Positions 1 to 5,780 of a stretch of 10,069 nt of DNA are shown piece by piece. A program made the position numbers and the translations under genes. The notes under the pieces were generated by a model. That model had not been told where the DNA came from and did no database searches. It was given only the letters and a program-made list of their open reading frames with translations. Each line of letters opens with the position of its first letter. Position 1 is the stretch's first letter. Source of the DNA: Acidobacteriota bacterium (lineage in GTDB: Bacteria; Actinomycetota; Actinomycetes; Actinomycetales; Micrococcaceae); contig JABBNV010000009.1 of the NCBI GenBank assembly GCA_019352125.1, positions 1 through 10,069 of the forward strand, given 5' to 3'.

Positions 1-324
1 GCCGTCTTTCACCACCACCACACGCACCATAAAGAACTCGTCCAGATTGGAGGCAAAAATGGAAAGAAAGTTCACACGCTCCAACAGCTGCAGGGTGGGA
101 TCTTCCGCCAGTTCGAGGACGCGCGCGTTGAAGGCCAACCAGCTCAGCTCCCGGTCCAGGAACCGATCGGGAGAGATATCACCGTCTGGGAGCAGATTTG
201 GAGCCAAATCCGGAATGTCGATGCGATCCTGCGTGGCGCGGGCTGCTTGAACCTCGGATGAGCCGAATCGCTCGGACCCCACCACACTGAAACCGGTGGC
301 GCTGCCGGGTGACTCCGGATTCAT
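1..324 (-). CDS. ppk: Polyphosphate kinase, N-terminal part (truncated by window edge)
   Basis: Polyphosphate kinase 1 reversibly transfers the gamma phosphate of ATP to inorganic polyphosphate. Only the first 108 residues are in the window; the rest lies left of base 1. After a variable leader of about 50 residues come the family hallmarks FLDRELSWLAFNARVLELAE (55-74) and ASNLDEFFMVRV (91-102), which belong to the N-terminal domain. The ATG at 322-324 is preceded by a good Shine-Dalgarno GAGGAG, five bases away. The gene lies 52 bases downstream of mshD on the same strand, so it is probably the last visible gene of a glnR-mshD-ppk transcription unit; I see no terminator in the gap. The final visible residues, VVVVKDG, differ from the usual AGLKRR or AEVKRR. 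This may be natural variation or an edge effect. The histidine-containing catalytic core is not visible. Confidence 0.93.
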   Translation of the reverse strand, partial: MNPESPGSATGFSVVGSERFGSSEVQAARATQDRIDIPDLAPNLLPDGDISPDRFLDRELSWLAFNARVLELAEDPTLQLLERVNFLSIFASNLDEFFMVRVVVVKDG

Positions 325-376
325 AGCTACTCCTCAAAGACGAAATGGTGCCTTAAGCGTACAAGTTTTTTCGGGG

Positions 377-1372
377 CTACTTGGGGTTCGGGGCATACAT
401 CACATCAGTATCCCAGCGTGTGAAGCCCAACTTCTTGTACAACGCCACGGCTGCGGAGTTGTCACCGTCTACGTAGAGCATCACGGCGTGCAGCCCCAGG
501 GACTGCAGATGGGTGATCCCAGCAACGGTGAGGGCCTTGCCAAGGCCCATGCCCTGGGCTTGCGGGGTCACCCCCACTACGTAAACCTCGCCCACCGCGG
601 GGTGGCCCTCGGATGCCGCGTGCACCTTGGTCCAGTGGAAGCCCAAGAGTTCCTCGCTGGAGCCATCCCCGCGAACGGCCAGAAGGAAGCCCTGAGGATC
701 AAACCAATCCTCGGCCATCCGGGCATGCAGGTCGGAGAGCCGCATGGAGCCCTGCTCAGGGTGGTGTGCAAAAGCTGCCCCGTTGGCTTTCAACCACGCA
801 GCCTCATCCGTTCCTGGTACAAACGTGCGAATGCGAACGCCATCTGGCAGTGGTCCTGGCGTCACCGGTGCGCTGTCTGCCGTGTTCTTGGGCCGGCTTA
901 GGCGCATCCGCCACAGCTCGCGCACAGGTACATAGCCAAACTGTGTGGCCAGTTCTGCGGCGGCCTCGTGGTTGCCATGTGACCACGCATGAACCCCCTC
1001 GGAGCCGCGTACGTCAAGTAGCTTGCTGGCCAACAGTGCGCCAACACCCTGATCGCGATAGTTCGGATGAACCACCAGCTCAAGCACTGCCTCGGGGCCG
1101 GAGCCCACCACCACGGCAACACCGGCCAAGTCCGTTCCTGTGGCCGGATCAGCATGGTCTTGAACGGCAAAAACCGTCAGTGTCAGCAACGACGGCGCAT
1201 CAGCGTCGCCGCTACGCAGGTCAATCAACGTTTGCTCAGACAGGGGCGGATTTCCGTCCTGTTCCATAGCCGCTGCGGCCAAATCGTCAATGTGAGCAAT
1301 CACATCGGGTTCCACCGCACCGTGGAGAATGTGGACCGGCCAGTTCTGGATGGAGGTTGGGCTCATGGTCAC
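377..1372 (-). CDS. mshD: Mycothiol synthase (mycothiol acetyltransferase)
   Basis: MshD acetylates the cysteine amino group of Cys-GlcN-Ins with acetyl-CoA, the last step in making mycothiol, the main low-molecular-weight thiol of actinobacteria. The 331-residue protein has the expected tandem GNAT architecture. The N-terminal copy has the motif VHPNYRDQGVGALL (101-114). The C-terminal, catalytic-type copy has LGFHWTKVH (243-251), GEVYVVGVTPQAQGMGLGKALT (acetyl-CoA loop, about 261-282) and LYVDGDNSAAVALYKKLGF (299-317), all typical of MshD. Length is normal for the family (about 300-330). The start is ambiguous. GTG at 1370-1372 has GAGG 13 bases upstream. ATG at 1364-1366, two codons in, has TAGG eight bases upstream. 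It lies 143 bases after glnR and 52 bases before ppk, all on the minus strand. The glnR-mshD adjacency is shared with M. tuberculosis Rv0818-Rv0819. Confidence 0.94.
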   Translation of the reverse strand: MTMSPTSIQNWPVHILHGAVEPDVIAHIDDLAAAAMEQDGNPPLSEQTLIDLRSGDADAPSLLTLTVFAVQDHADPATGTDLAGVAVVVGSGPEAVLELVVHPNYRDQGVGALLASKLLDVRGSEGVHAWSHGNHEAAAELATQFGYVPVRELWRMRLSRPKNTADSAPVTPGPLPDGVRIRTFVPGTDEAAWLKANGAAFAHHPEQGSMRLSDLHARMAEDWFDPQGFLLAVRGDGSSEELLGFHWTKVHAASEGHPAVGEVYVVGVTPQAQGMGLGKALTVAGITHLQSLGLHAVMLYVDGDNSAAVALYKKLGFTRWDTDVMYAPNPK

Positions 1373-1406
1373 AGCCTAGCGCCGTCCTCGGATTTGAATG
1401 GTGACG

Positions 1407-1450
1407 AGCCGGACGTATATAGTCAGTATCTCAGTCCGGCTGGTTCGGAC
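1407..1450. repeat. Overlapping inverted repeats in the glnR-mshD gap
   Basis: AGCCGGAC (1407-1414) and GTCCGGCT (1434-1441) form a perfect 8-bp inverted repeat with a 19-base spacer. The inner bases GTCCG (1434-1438) can instead pair with CGGAC (1446-1450) across a 7-base loop. In a glnR-mshD read-through transcript these would be mutually exclusive hairpins. The spacer also contains TATATA (1416-1421), a possible -10 for an mshD promoter on the minus strand, although I see no convincing -35. It could be an operator around a promoter, an RNA attenuator or processing signal, or chance in G+C-rich DNA. Confidence 0.4.
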
Positions 1451-1480
1451 CGAGGGGGATGCGCCACTGGGGTGCCCTTG

Positions 1481-1497
1481 ATACGTTCGACCCGTAT
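1481..1497. repeat. Short inverted repeat just downstream of glnR
   Basis: ATACG (1481-1485) and CGTAT (1493-1497) form a 5-bp inverted repeat with a 7-base loop, 19 bases beyond the glnR stop codon. There is no T-run on the minus strand after it, so it is a poor intrinsic terminator. This fits read-through from glnR into mshD. It may have no function. Confidence 0.2.
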
Positions 1498-1515
1498 GTC
1501 CTCCACCAATACTTC

Positions 1516-2205
1516 TTAGGCTTCGGCCAGTTCTTCCCGGCCCAGAGCCAACCGATATCCCACATTTCGCACGGTTCCAATCAGGTTCTCATGGTCAGAG
1601 CCCAATTTGGCACGCAGTCGTCGCACGTGCACATCCACAGTGCGGGTTCCTCCGTAGTAGTCGTAGCCCCATACCTCGTGGAGGAGCTGGGCACGGGTGA
1701 ACACACGGCCAGGATGCTGAGCAAGGTATTTGAGTAGCTCAAATTCCTTAAAGGTCAGGTTGAGCGCAGCCCCGTTGACTCGCGCTGTATAGCTCGTTTC
1801 ATCGATAACTACGCCAGCGGCGCGAATCTCAGAACCACCCTCGTCCTCTTCAGCTCCGGTCTTGGCAATGGCCAGCCGAATCCGCGCCTCAAGTTCCGCC
1901 GGCCCCGCCGAGTCCAAGACGATATCATCACACGGCCAACCCGAAGAAACGGCTGCCATGCCGCCCTCCGTCAGGATCAAGATTAGCGGGGCACCCGGGC
2001 CAGTTACGTGCAGGAGTTTGGTCAGGGACCTAGCCCCAGCAAGGTCCTTCCGCGCATCCAGCATGATCACGTCCGCAGGCTCAGTGTCGAGCAGGGCGGT
2101 GGGCTGTGCTGGCAAGATGTGCACACGATGATTCAGCAGTTCCAAGGCAGGAAGAATCTCCACCGAAGGTCCGGTGCTGTTGGTCAGTAATAGAATCTGG
2201 GACAC
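1516..2205 (-). CDS. glnR: GlnR-type nitrogen response regulator (OmpR family)
   Basis: GlnR is the global nitrogen-assimilation regulator of many actinobacteria, controlling genes such as glnA, amtB-glnK and nitrite reductase. It is an orphan regulator with no partner kinase, and no kinase gene lies here. The 229 residues comprise an atypical receiver domain (about 1-115) and an OmpR-type winged helix (about 125-222). The N-terminal LLLLTN-like segment, ADVIMLDARKDL (44-55), PLILILTEGG (73-82), TFKEFELLKYLAQHPGRVFT (151-170) and GGTRTVDVHVRRLRAKLG (185-202) match my memory of Streptomyces GlnR closely. Asp50 and Arg52 are present. The full acidic pocket of a phosphorylated receiver is absent, as known for GlnR, which dimerises without Asp phosphorylation. 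GTG at 2203-2205 is chosen because GGAGG lies four bases upstream and the N-terminus aligns with GlnR. The main alternative would be another OmpR-family regulator. Confidence 0.92.
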   Translation of the reverse strand: MSQILLLTNSTGPSVEILPALELLNHRVHILPAQPTALLDTEPADVIMLDARKDLAGARSLTKLLHVTGPGAPLILILTEGGMAAVSSGWPCDDIVLDSAGPAELEARIRLAIAKTGAEEDEGGSEIRAAGVVIDETSYTARVNGAALNLTFKEFELLKYLAQHPGRVFTRAQLLHEVWGYDYYGGTRTVDVHVRRLRAKLGSDHENLIGTVRNVGYRLALGREELAEA

Positions 2206-2245
2206 GTTGCCTCCAAGGGTGCTCAGCGCGCATCCTCGAGCGCCA

Positions 2246-2285
2246 AGGTAACCTCAGCAGACCCTGATGGGCGTTGAGGTTACCT
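2246..2285. promoter_or_regulatory. Perfect 11-bp inverted repeat between glnR and the divergent gene
   Basis: AGGTAACCTCA (2246-2256) is repeated exactly inverted as TGAGGTTACCT (2275-2285) with an 18-base spacer. Within the spacer CCC (2262-2264) faces GGG (2269-2271), so a folded RNA could add three pairs. Each arm carries GGTNACC, and GTAAC recalls the first half of the actinobacterial GlnR/MtrA-type box. I cannot find the matching GAAAC half-site at the usual spacing. The element sits between two divergent genes, 41 bases upstream of the glnR start. It could be a shared operator, possibly for glnR autoregulation, or a hairpin in the glnR leader. The repeat itself is certain; its role is inference. 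Confidence 0.6.
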
Positions 2286-2302
2286 GTAGTTGTGGCCACA
2301 AT
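2274..2302 (+). promoter_or_regulatory. Candidate promoter for the divergent membrane-protein gene
   Basis: TTGAGG (2274-2279) and CACAAT (2297-2302) are separated by exactly 17 bases. Each matches four of six consensus sigma-70 positions. The -35 would overlap the right arm of the 11-bp inverted repeat, so a protein bound there would block it. Prediction by eye only; the leader to the GTG start would be about 75 bases. Confidence 0.3.
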
Positions 2303-2306
2303 CATA
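2301..2306 (-). promoter_or_regulatory. Candidate -10 element for glnR
   Basis: Read on the minus strand these bases are TATGAT, five of six matches to the consensus -10. No good -35 lies 16-18 bases upstream, so it would need an activator. If real, the glnR transcript would start near 2294 and carry the inverted repeat 2246-2285 in a leader of about 90 bases. Confidence 0.25.
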
Positions 2307-2381
2307 GTCCAGTCATGGCTTCCGCTGTGCCGCAGCGAGCGTCCCACGTCATTTTTTACGAAAATGAGGCAGGATGGGAGC

Positions 2382-3119
2382 GTGAAATCGTGGACAGCGC
2401 CCATATCCAGCGTTATTGCCCTAGTGGCGGTGATGACCGGTGCCTTTGGGCCTCTGGGGCTGACGTTGGCAGTGGCGTTCGCCTTCGTGGCGGCGTTCGG
2501 TATTGGCTGGCCGCACTATTTGGGGATCCCCGCCAAAAAGACACTGGCAGCAGTCATCGCCCTCAGTGGCGGGGCCGGAATCATGGTTGCTGCCTTCAGC
2601 TCCGCACCCAATTATCTGCGCTGGTTGCCAGCGGTCATGGCGGTAGGGGTGGCGGCTGTGTTTGTTGTTCAGCTGCTGCGGGGTACGGGGCAAAGTCACC
2701 GTCTGGAATCCACGCTCGGAGCGAGCGTGGGGGTCATCCTGGCCACACTGGGCGCGGGTTGGATCGCGGACCAGCGTTTCCTGGAAACGGACAAGGCGTT
2801 GCTGCTGATTTCTGGGGTCAGTGCTTTGGTTGCATTGTTGGTTGGCCTTATTCGATGGCCCAATAGCATCGTGGCGCCCGTCGGCGTCGTCTTGGCAGCA
2901 CTAGCTGGCGCCATGGCGGCCTTGCTGTTTTCCGACGTCCACATTGTGCCCGCAGCCGTAGTTGGCGTCGCAGTAGCCGCCGTATTGCTGAGCTTTCGAT
3001 CTCTGACCGTGGTTGCTGGGCCGGCCAAGTCGATTGCCGGAGGCATCGCCATGGGTCTGGCGCCAGTCATCTGCCTTGGCACGTTGGTGTACTTCATTGA
3101 TAAGTTGTTGATTAGCTAG
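2382..3119 (+). CDS. Multi-spanning membrane protein of unknown function
   Basis: I do not recognise a specific family. From the chosen start it has 245 residues, mostly Ala/Val/Leu/Gly, with about nine likely membrane spans (near 5-21, 24-42, 53-72, 78-99, 109-128, 139-157, 163-183, 187-204 and 217-238). The largest polar stretch is QRFLETDK (131-138). There is no visible catalytic motif or nucleotide-binding site, so it could be a permease-like or structural inner-membrane protein. The GTG at 2382-2384 is preferred because AGGA (2371-2374) lies seven bases upstream and the first span follows directly. The open frame extends to 2274, with an in-frame ATG at 2364, but that extra sequence is polar and lacks a ribosome site. 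It is divergent from glnR across the 11-bp inverted repeat and 40 bases upstream of a tiny membrane-protein gene. Confidence 0.72.
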   Translation: MKSWTAPISSVIALVAVMTGAFGPLGLTLAVAFAFVAAFGIGWPHYLGIPAKKTLAAVIALSGGAGIMVAAFSSAPNYLRWLPAVMAVGVAAVFVVQLLRGTGQSHRLESTLGASVGVILATLGAGWIADQRFLETDKALLLISGVSALVALLVGLIRWPNSIVAPVGVVLAALAGAMAALLFSDVHIVPAAVVGVAVAAVLLSFRSLTVVAGPAKSIAGGIAMGLAPVICLGTLVYFIDKLLIS

Positions 3120-3159
3120 CTGTCAGCGGCGCTTGGCGCATCATTGTAGGATGGAAAAC

Positions 3160-3273
3160 ATGTCCGTACTTGGCTTGGAAATTTTCTTCATCACCCTGTT
3201 GGTGGTAGCTGGTCTGTCGATGGCTTGGTTTGCGGGCCTTGTGGTCTGGCGCCTCTTCAAGGGCCAAAAGTAA
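3160..3273 (+). CDS. Small single-span membrane protein (37 residues)
   Basis: This is a short reading frame of 37 codons plus TAA. The protein has one hydrophobic segment (about 6-32, rich in Leu, Val, Phe, Ala and Trp), then a positively charged tail WRLFKGQK. That predicts a single inner-membrane span with the C-terminus inside. The ATG at 3160 is favoured over ATG 3151 (three residues longer), because AGGA (3148-3151) lies eight bases upstream of 3160 and would abut or overlap the earlier one. It starts 40 bases after the large membrane protein and ends 30 bases before the nitrobindin-like gene, so it is probably co-transcribed with both. I do not recognise a family. It could be a small accessory subunit or regulator of a neighbouring protein. 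The ribosome site, composition and position argue that it is a real gene. Confidence 0.62.
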   Translation: MSVLGLEIFFITLLVVAGLSMAWFAGLVVWRLFKGQK

Positions 3274-3303
3274 CACTGCTCGCGGAAGGCTAGGAATACC
3301 ACT

Positions 3304-3906
3304 ATGCCTATTGAGATTCCTACCGATCTCACGCCCGAACTCGTTCCTCTCTCTTGGCTGCTTGGCACTTGGCGTGGCACGGGCCGATTGGGCGCCGGTG
3401 AGGCTGACTCTGAGCACTTCACTCAGGAGGTCACCTTTACATCCAATGGTCTGCCGTACTTGCAATACAGCGCCACCAGCTGGCTCAGTGACCCCGACGG
3501 CGCCATTTTGCGTCCGTTGGCCGTGGAAGTCGGGTTTTGGGCCCTTGATCGCAAACTTAACGACGCCGACGGCGGCCCGGGCTTGGTCCCAGCGGACATC
3601 GTCCCCGCGCTGACCAGTGCGGACGAGGTTGAGAAGCTCCGCAATAAAGACGGCGGGTTTGATATCACCGCCACCATCAGCCACCCCGGTGGCATCTCCG
3701 AGCTGTACTACGGCACCATTGATGGTCCCAAAATTCAGCTGGCTACGGACGCAGTTCTTCGCGGGGCCGGTTCCAAGGACTATGCGGCGGCGACGCGCAT
3801 TTTTGGCCTGGTCAATGGGGATTTGTTCTGGCGGTGGGATGTAGCTGCGCAGGGCAATGCCTTGGAGGCGCACGCCTCTGCGATCCTGAAGAAATCCCAA
3901 TCCTAG
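3304..3906 (+). CDS. Nitrobindin / FABP-like heme-binding beta-barrel protein
   Basis: This 200-residue protein has the signature GTWRGTG (21-27), the GxWxGxG motif of the nitrobindin (THAP4-like, DUF1794) family. These are ten-stranded beta-barrels whose better-studied members bind ferric heme, react with NO and isomerise peroxynitrite to nitrate. Other family-like segments are FTQEVTF (39-45), PLAVEVGFWA (71-80) and the C-terminal RWDVAAQGNALEAHASAIL (177-195). His190 sits where the proximal heme ligand is expected, so heme binding is plausible. It is longer than the usual 160 or so residues because of an insert around 84-118, as I recall for Micrococcales members. The ATG at 3304 has AGGAA about nine bases upstream. 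There is no signal peptide, so it is probably cytoplasmic. It stands between the tiny membrane protein and ygfZ. M. tuberculosis keeps a homologue (Rv0813c) close to its own ygfZ-like gene. Confidence 0.85.
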   Translation: MPIEIPTDLTPELVPLSWLLGTWRGTGRLGAGEADSEHFTQEVTFTSNGLPYLQYSATSWLSDPDGAILRPLAVEVGFWALDRKLNDADGGPGLVPADIVPALTSADEVEKLRNKDGGFDITATISHPGGISELYYGTIDGPKIQLATDAVLRGAGSKDYAAATRIFGLVNGDLFWRWDVAAQGNALEAHASAILKKSQS

Positions 3907-3951
3907 CCGTCCAGACGGAATAGCCTACGACGGCGGGGCGTTGGGTCAAGT

Positions 3952-5052
3952 ATGACGTACAGTAGCTCTCTCCTTGCGCGCCACGGTGCCGTAGCCTCCG
4001 GTGGTCTTGATGCTGGCGTGGCCGCCCATTATGGGGATCCGATGAAGGAGCAGCGTGAACTTGCGGGCTATGCCGGCAAGCCTGCCTCCGCCGTCGTAGA
4101 CCTTTCGCATCGAGGCGTGGTCACCGTGACTGGCACGGATAGGCTGAGCTGGCTCAATTCCCTGTCCTCCCAGCAGCTCACGCAACTGACTCCGGGCATG
4201 AGTACGGAACTGTTGCTGTTGAGTATTGCCGGCCGGATTGAATATGATGCGCGTGTGTTGGACGACGGCGCCACCACCTGGCTGATCGTGGAACATGACG
4301 AAGCCCCTGCACTGGCCGAATGGCTGGACAAGATGCGCTTCATGTTGCGAGTAGAGGTAGCTGACGTGTCCGCGGACTGGGCAGTTCTGGGCTCAACGGT
4401 GGTCATCGAGGATTTTTCGGAGCACCTCTGTTGGCAGGATCCGTGGCCGCATGTTTCCCCCGGGGGGTACGCGTATACGCAGATTGACGAGAGTAGCCAC
4501 CCCGGCCTGGATCGCACCTGGTTTGAGTACCTGATCCCCGCAGCAGAGTTGGAATCAGCGGTGGCGCATCGCCCTCTGGCGGGAGTATGGGCCAGCGAGG
4601 CGTTGCGGGTTGCAGCATGGCGACCCCGGTGGGGTGCGGACATGGATGACAAGTCCATCCCCCATGAACTGGACCTCCTGCGGACCGCAGTCCACCTGGC
4701 CAAGGGCTGCTATAAAGGTCAGGAGACCGTGGCTCGGGTTCACAACCTGGGGCACCCGCCGCGTCGCTTGGTGTTTCTCCAGCTGGACGGCTCGCAGCAC
4801 ACATTGCCAGCGGCCAGAAGCAGTGTCGAAGCGGATGGACGGGTCATTGGAACAGCTACGTCCGTTGCGCAGCACTATGAGATGGGCCCCATCGCTCTTG
4901 CTGTGATCAAGCGCAGCGTGGACCCAGATGCAGTGCTCACAGTGCTGGACGACGGCGAAGCTTACGTGGCAAATCAGGAAGTCATTGTGGCGCCGGATGC
5001 GGGCCAGGCGGTAGGCCGAGCCAAGGGCTTTCTTCGCCCACCCCGCCAGTAG
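3952..5052 (+). CDS. ygfZ: YgfZ/CAF17-type folate-binding Fe-S cluster protein
   Basis: This is a 366-residue member of the YgfZ/GcvT-like family, which binds tetrahydrofolate and helps assemble or repair iron-sulfur clusters. The diagnostic motif K-G-C-Y-x-G-Q-E appears as KGCYKGQE (251-258) with the essential Cys253. The N-terminal part shows SSLLARHGAVA (4-14), GVAAHYGDP (22-30) and VVDLSHRGVVTVTGTDRLSW (48-67), typical of actinobacterial members and of the GcvT-like fold. These support the ATG at 3952 rather than the internal Met at residue 31. The C-terminal barrel begins with RRLVFLQLDG (271-280). The gene begins 45 bases after the nitrobindin-like gene on the same strand and is probably in its operon. 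M. tuberculosis Rv0811c and Rv0813c show the same pairing. It is unlikely to be a true glycine-cleavage T protein, given the KGCYxGQE motif and the absence of gcvH/gcvP nearby. Confidence 0.92.
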   Translation: MTYSSSLLARHGAVASGGLDAGVAAHYGDPMKEQRELAGYAGKPASAVVDLSHRGVVTVTGTDRLSWLNSLSSQQLTQLTPGMSTELLLLSIAGRIEYDARVLDDGATTWLIVEHDEAPALAEWLDKMRFMLRVEVADVSADWAVLGSTVVIEDFSEHLCWQDPWPHVSPGGYAYTQIDESSHPGLDRTWFEYLIPAAELESAVAHRPLAGVWASEALRVAAWRPRWGADMDDKSIPHELDLLRTAVHLAKGCYKGQETVARVHNLGHPPRRLVFLQLDGSQHTLPAARSSVEADGRVIGTATSVAQHYEMGPIALAVIKRSVDPDAVLTVLDDGEAYVANQEVIVAPDAGQAVGRAKGFLRPPRQ

Positions 5053-5082
5053 CGCGGAATGAGGAATATCACTCGTAAGTAT

Positions 5083-5112
5083 TTGTACCCCTTCTATTCC
5101 GCGTGGAATAAT
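5083..5112 (+). promoter_or_regulatory. Candidate promoter of the padR-like gene
   Basis: AATAAT (5107-5112) matches five of six -10 positions. TTGTAC (5083-5088) is a weak -35 with an 18-base spacer. The ATTCC/GGAAT palindrome overlaps the spacer and -10, where an autorepressor would be expected to act. Prediction by eye. Confidence 0.35.
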
Positions 5113-5123
5113 TCTGGTGGAAT
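5095..5123. promoter_or_regulatory. Candidate PadR operator: two adjacent ATTCC/GGAAT palindromes
   Basis: TATTCCGCGTGGAATA (5095-5110) is a perfect palindrome with 6-bp arms and a 4-base centre. Directly after it, ATTCTGGTGGAAT (5111-5123) is an imperfect second copy. Two further GGAAT units stand at 5056-5060 and 5063-5067. CGCGGAAT (5053-5060) is also the exact inverse of ATTCCGCG (5096-5103). The array fills the gap upstream of the padR-like gene. It does not match the ATGT-N8-ACAT site described for some PadR proteins, so assignment to this regulator rests on position. Confidence 0.45.
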
Positions 5124-5163
5124 ATATCCATCTCAGCTATCCTCATGAAAAAGGCTCTTTCGC

Positions 5164-5727
5164 ATGTCCAAATCCGCCCCGCTTACTCCGCTGGGAGTTG
5201 CCGCACTTGGGCTTCTGCTTGAGCGATCGATGCATCCGTATGAGATGTATCTGCTGCTCATGCAGCGCAGTGAAGACCGGCTCTTGAAGGTCCGTCCAGG
5301 AACGCTGTATCACGCAGTTGCCCGATTGGCCGATGCCTCATTGGTGGCTGCTGGCGGTACGGACCGCGACGGGAACAGGCCGGAACGCACCTACTATGAA
5401 ATCACCCCAGCTGGCCGGGCTGCCTTGACCAGCACACTGGAGAAGATGCTGAGCGTTCCTGTGAATGAATACCCAACTTTCCCGCTGGCAGTAGCGGAGA
5501 GCCACAATCTTCCCAAGGAATCCGTCATAAGTCTCCTGGGCGCGCGTTTGGAGCTATTGGCTGCGTCCGCCGCCGAACTTGAGGCCGGCGCGCAGCACGC
5601 CAGTGGGCATGCGCCAGCACAGAAATATTGGATTGACGTCCGCTTTCAGCAAGCAATGCTGGCCGCGGAGGTTGACTGGATTACGCATTTTATTCATGAC
5701 CTCGAAACGGGAGCCCTCCCGTGGTAG
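5164..5727 (+). CDS. PadR-family transcriptional regulator
   Basis: This 187-residue protein has the PadR layout. An N-terminal winged helix (about 8-90) carries LLLERSMHPYEMYLLLMQR (17-35), VRPGTLYHAVARL (43-55, recognition region) and RPERTYYEITPAGRAAL (72-88, the wing). A helical C-terminal half (about 105-185) follows, with LLGARLELLAASAAELEAG (124-142), likely the dimerisation arm of the longer subfamily with a Vir_act_alpha_C-like domain. PadR proteins usually repress a neighbouring gene and release DNA on binding a small toxic ligand. The gene abuts a DHA2 efflux pump, so its expected job is to control itself and the pump. The ATG at 5164 has AAAGG about nine bases upstream. The upstream gap of 111 bases carries candidate promoter and operator sequences. 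Confidence 0.9.
   Translation: MSKSAPLTPLGVAALGLLLERSMHPYEMYLLLMQRSEDRLLKVRPGTLYHAVARLADASLVAAGGTDRDGNRPERTYYEITPAGRAALTSTLEKMLSVPVNEYPTFPLAVAESHNLPKESVISLLGARLELLAASAAELEAGAQHASGHAPAQKYWIDVRFQQAMLAAEVDWITHFIHDLETGALPW
5707..5722 (+). other. Hairpin spanning the padR-MFS junction
   Basis: ACGGGAG (5707-5713) and CTCCCGT (5716-5722) form a perfect inverted repeat around CC, giving a 6-bp stem with a 4-base loop. It covers the last padR codons, the GGGAG that could serve as ribosome site for the GTG at 5721, and part of that GTG. There is no T-run, so it is not a convincing terminator. It may discourage initiation at 5721 or tune the pump's translation. Confidence 0.4.
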
Positions 5728-5780
5728 CCAAACATTCGGCCACAACATCTCCGGCCACTGTCAGCACAAAGGACCATAGT

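Noticed and set aside
296..901. 201-codon open frame on the plus strand
   Set aside because: It is antisense to mshD (and the ppk start). Its translation has no recognisable domain, whereas the minus strand encodes a full MshD.
1067..1519. 150-codon plus-strand open frame across the mshD start and the glnR-mshD gap
   Set aside because: It is antisense to the conserved mshD N-terminus, lacks a ribosome site and has a composition unlike a real protein.
2274..2381. N-terminal extension of the membrane protein to 2274
   Set aside because: The extra 36 codons have no ribosome site, cross the inverted repeat and precede a better-supported GTG start at 2382.
3112..3900. 262-codon minus-strand open frame
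   Set aside because: It is a shadow of the nitrobindin-like gene, which has the GxWxGxG motif and a ribosome site. The antisense product has no motif.
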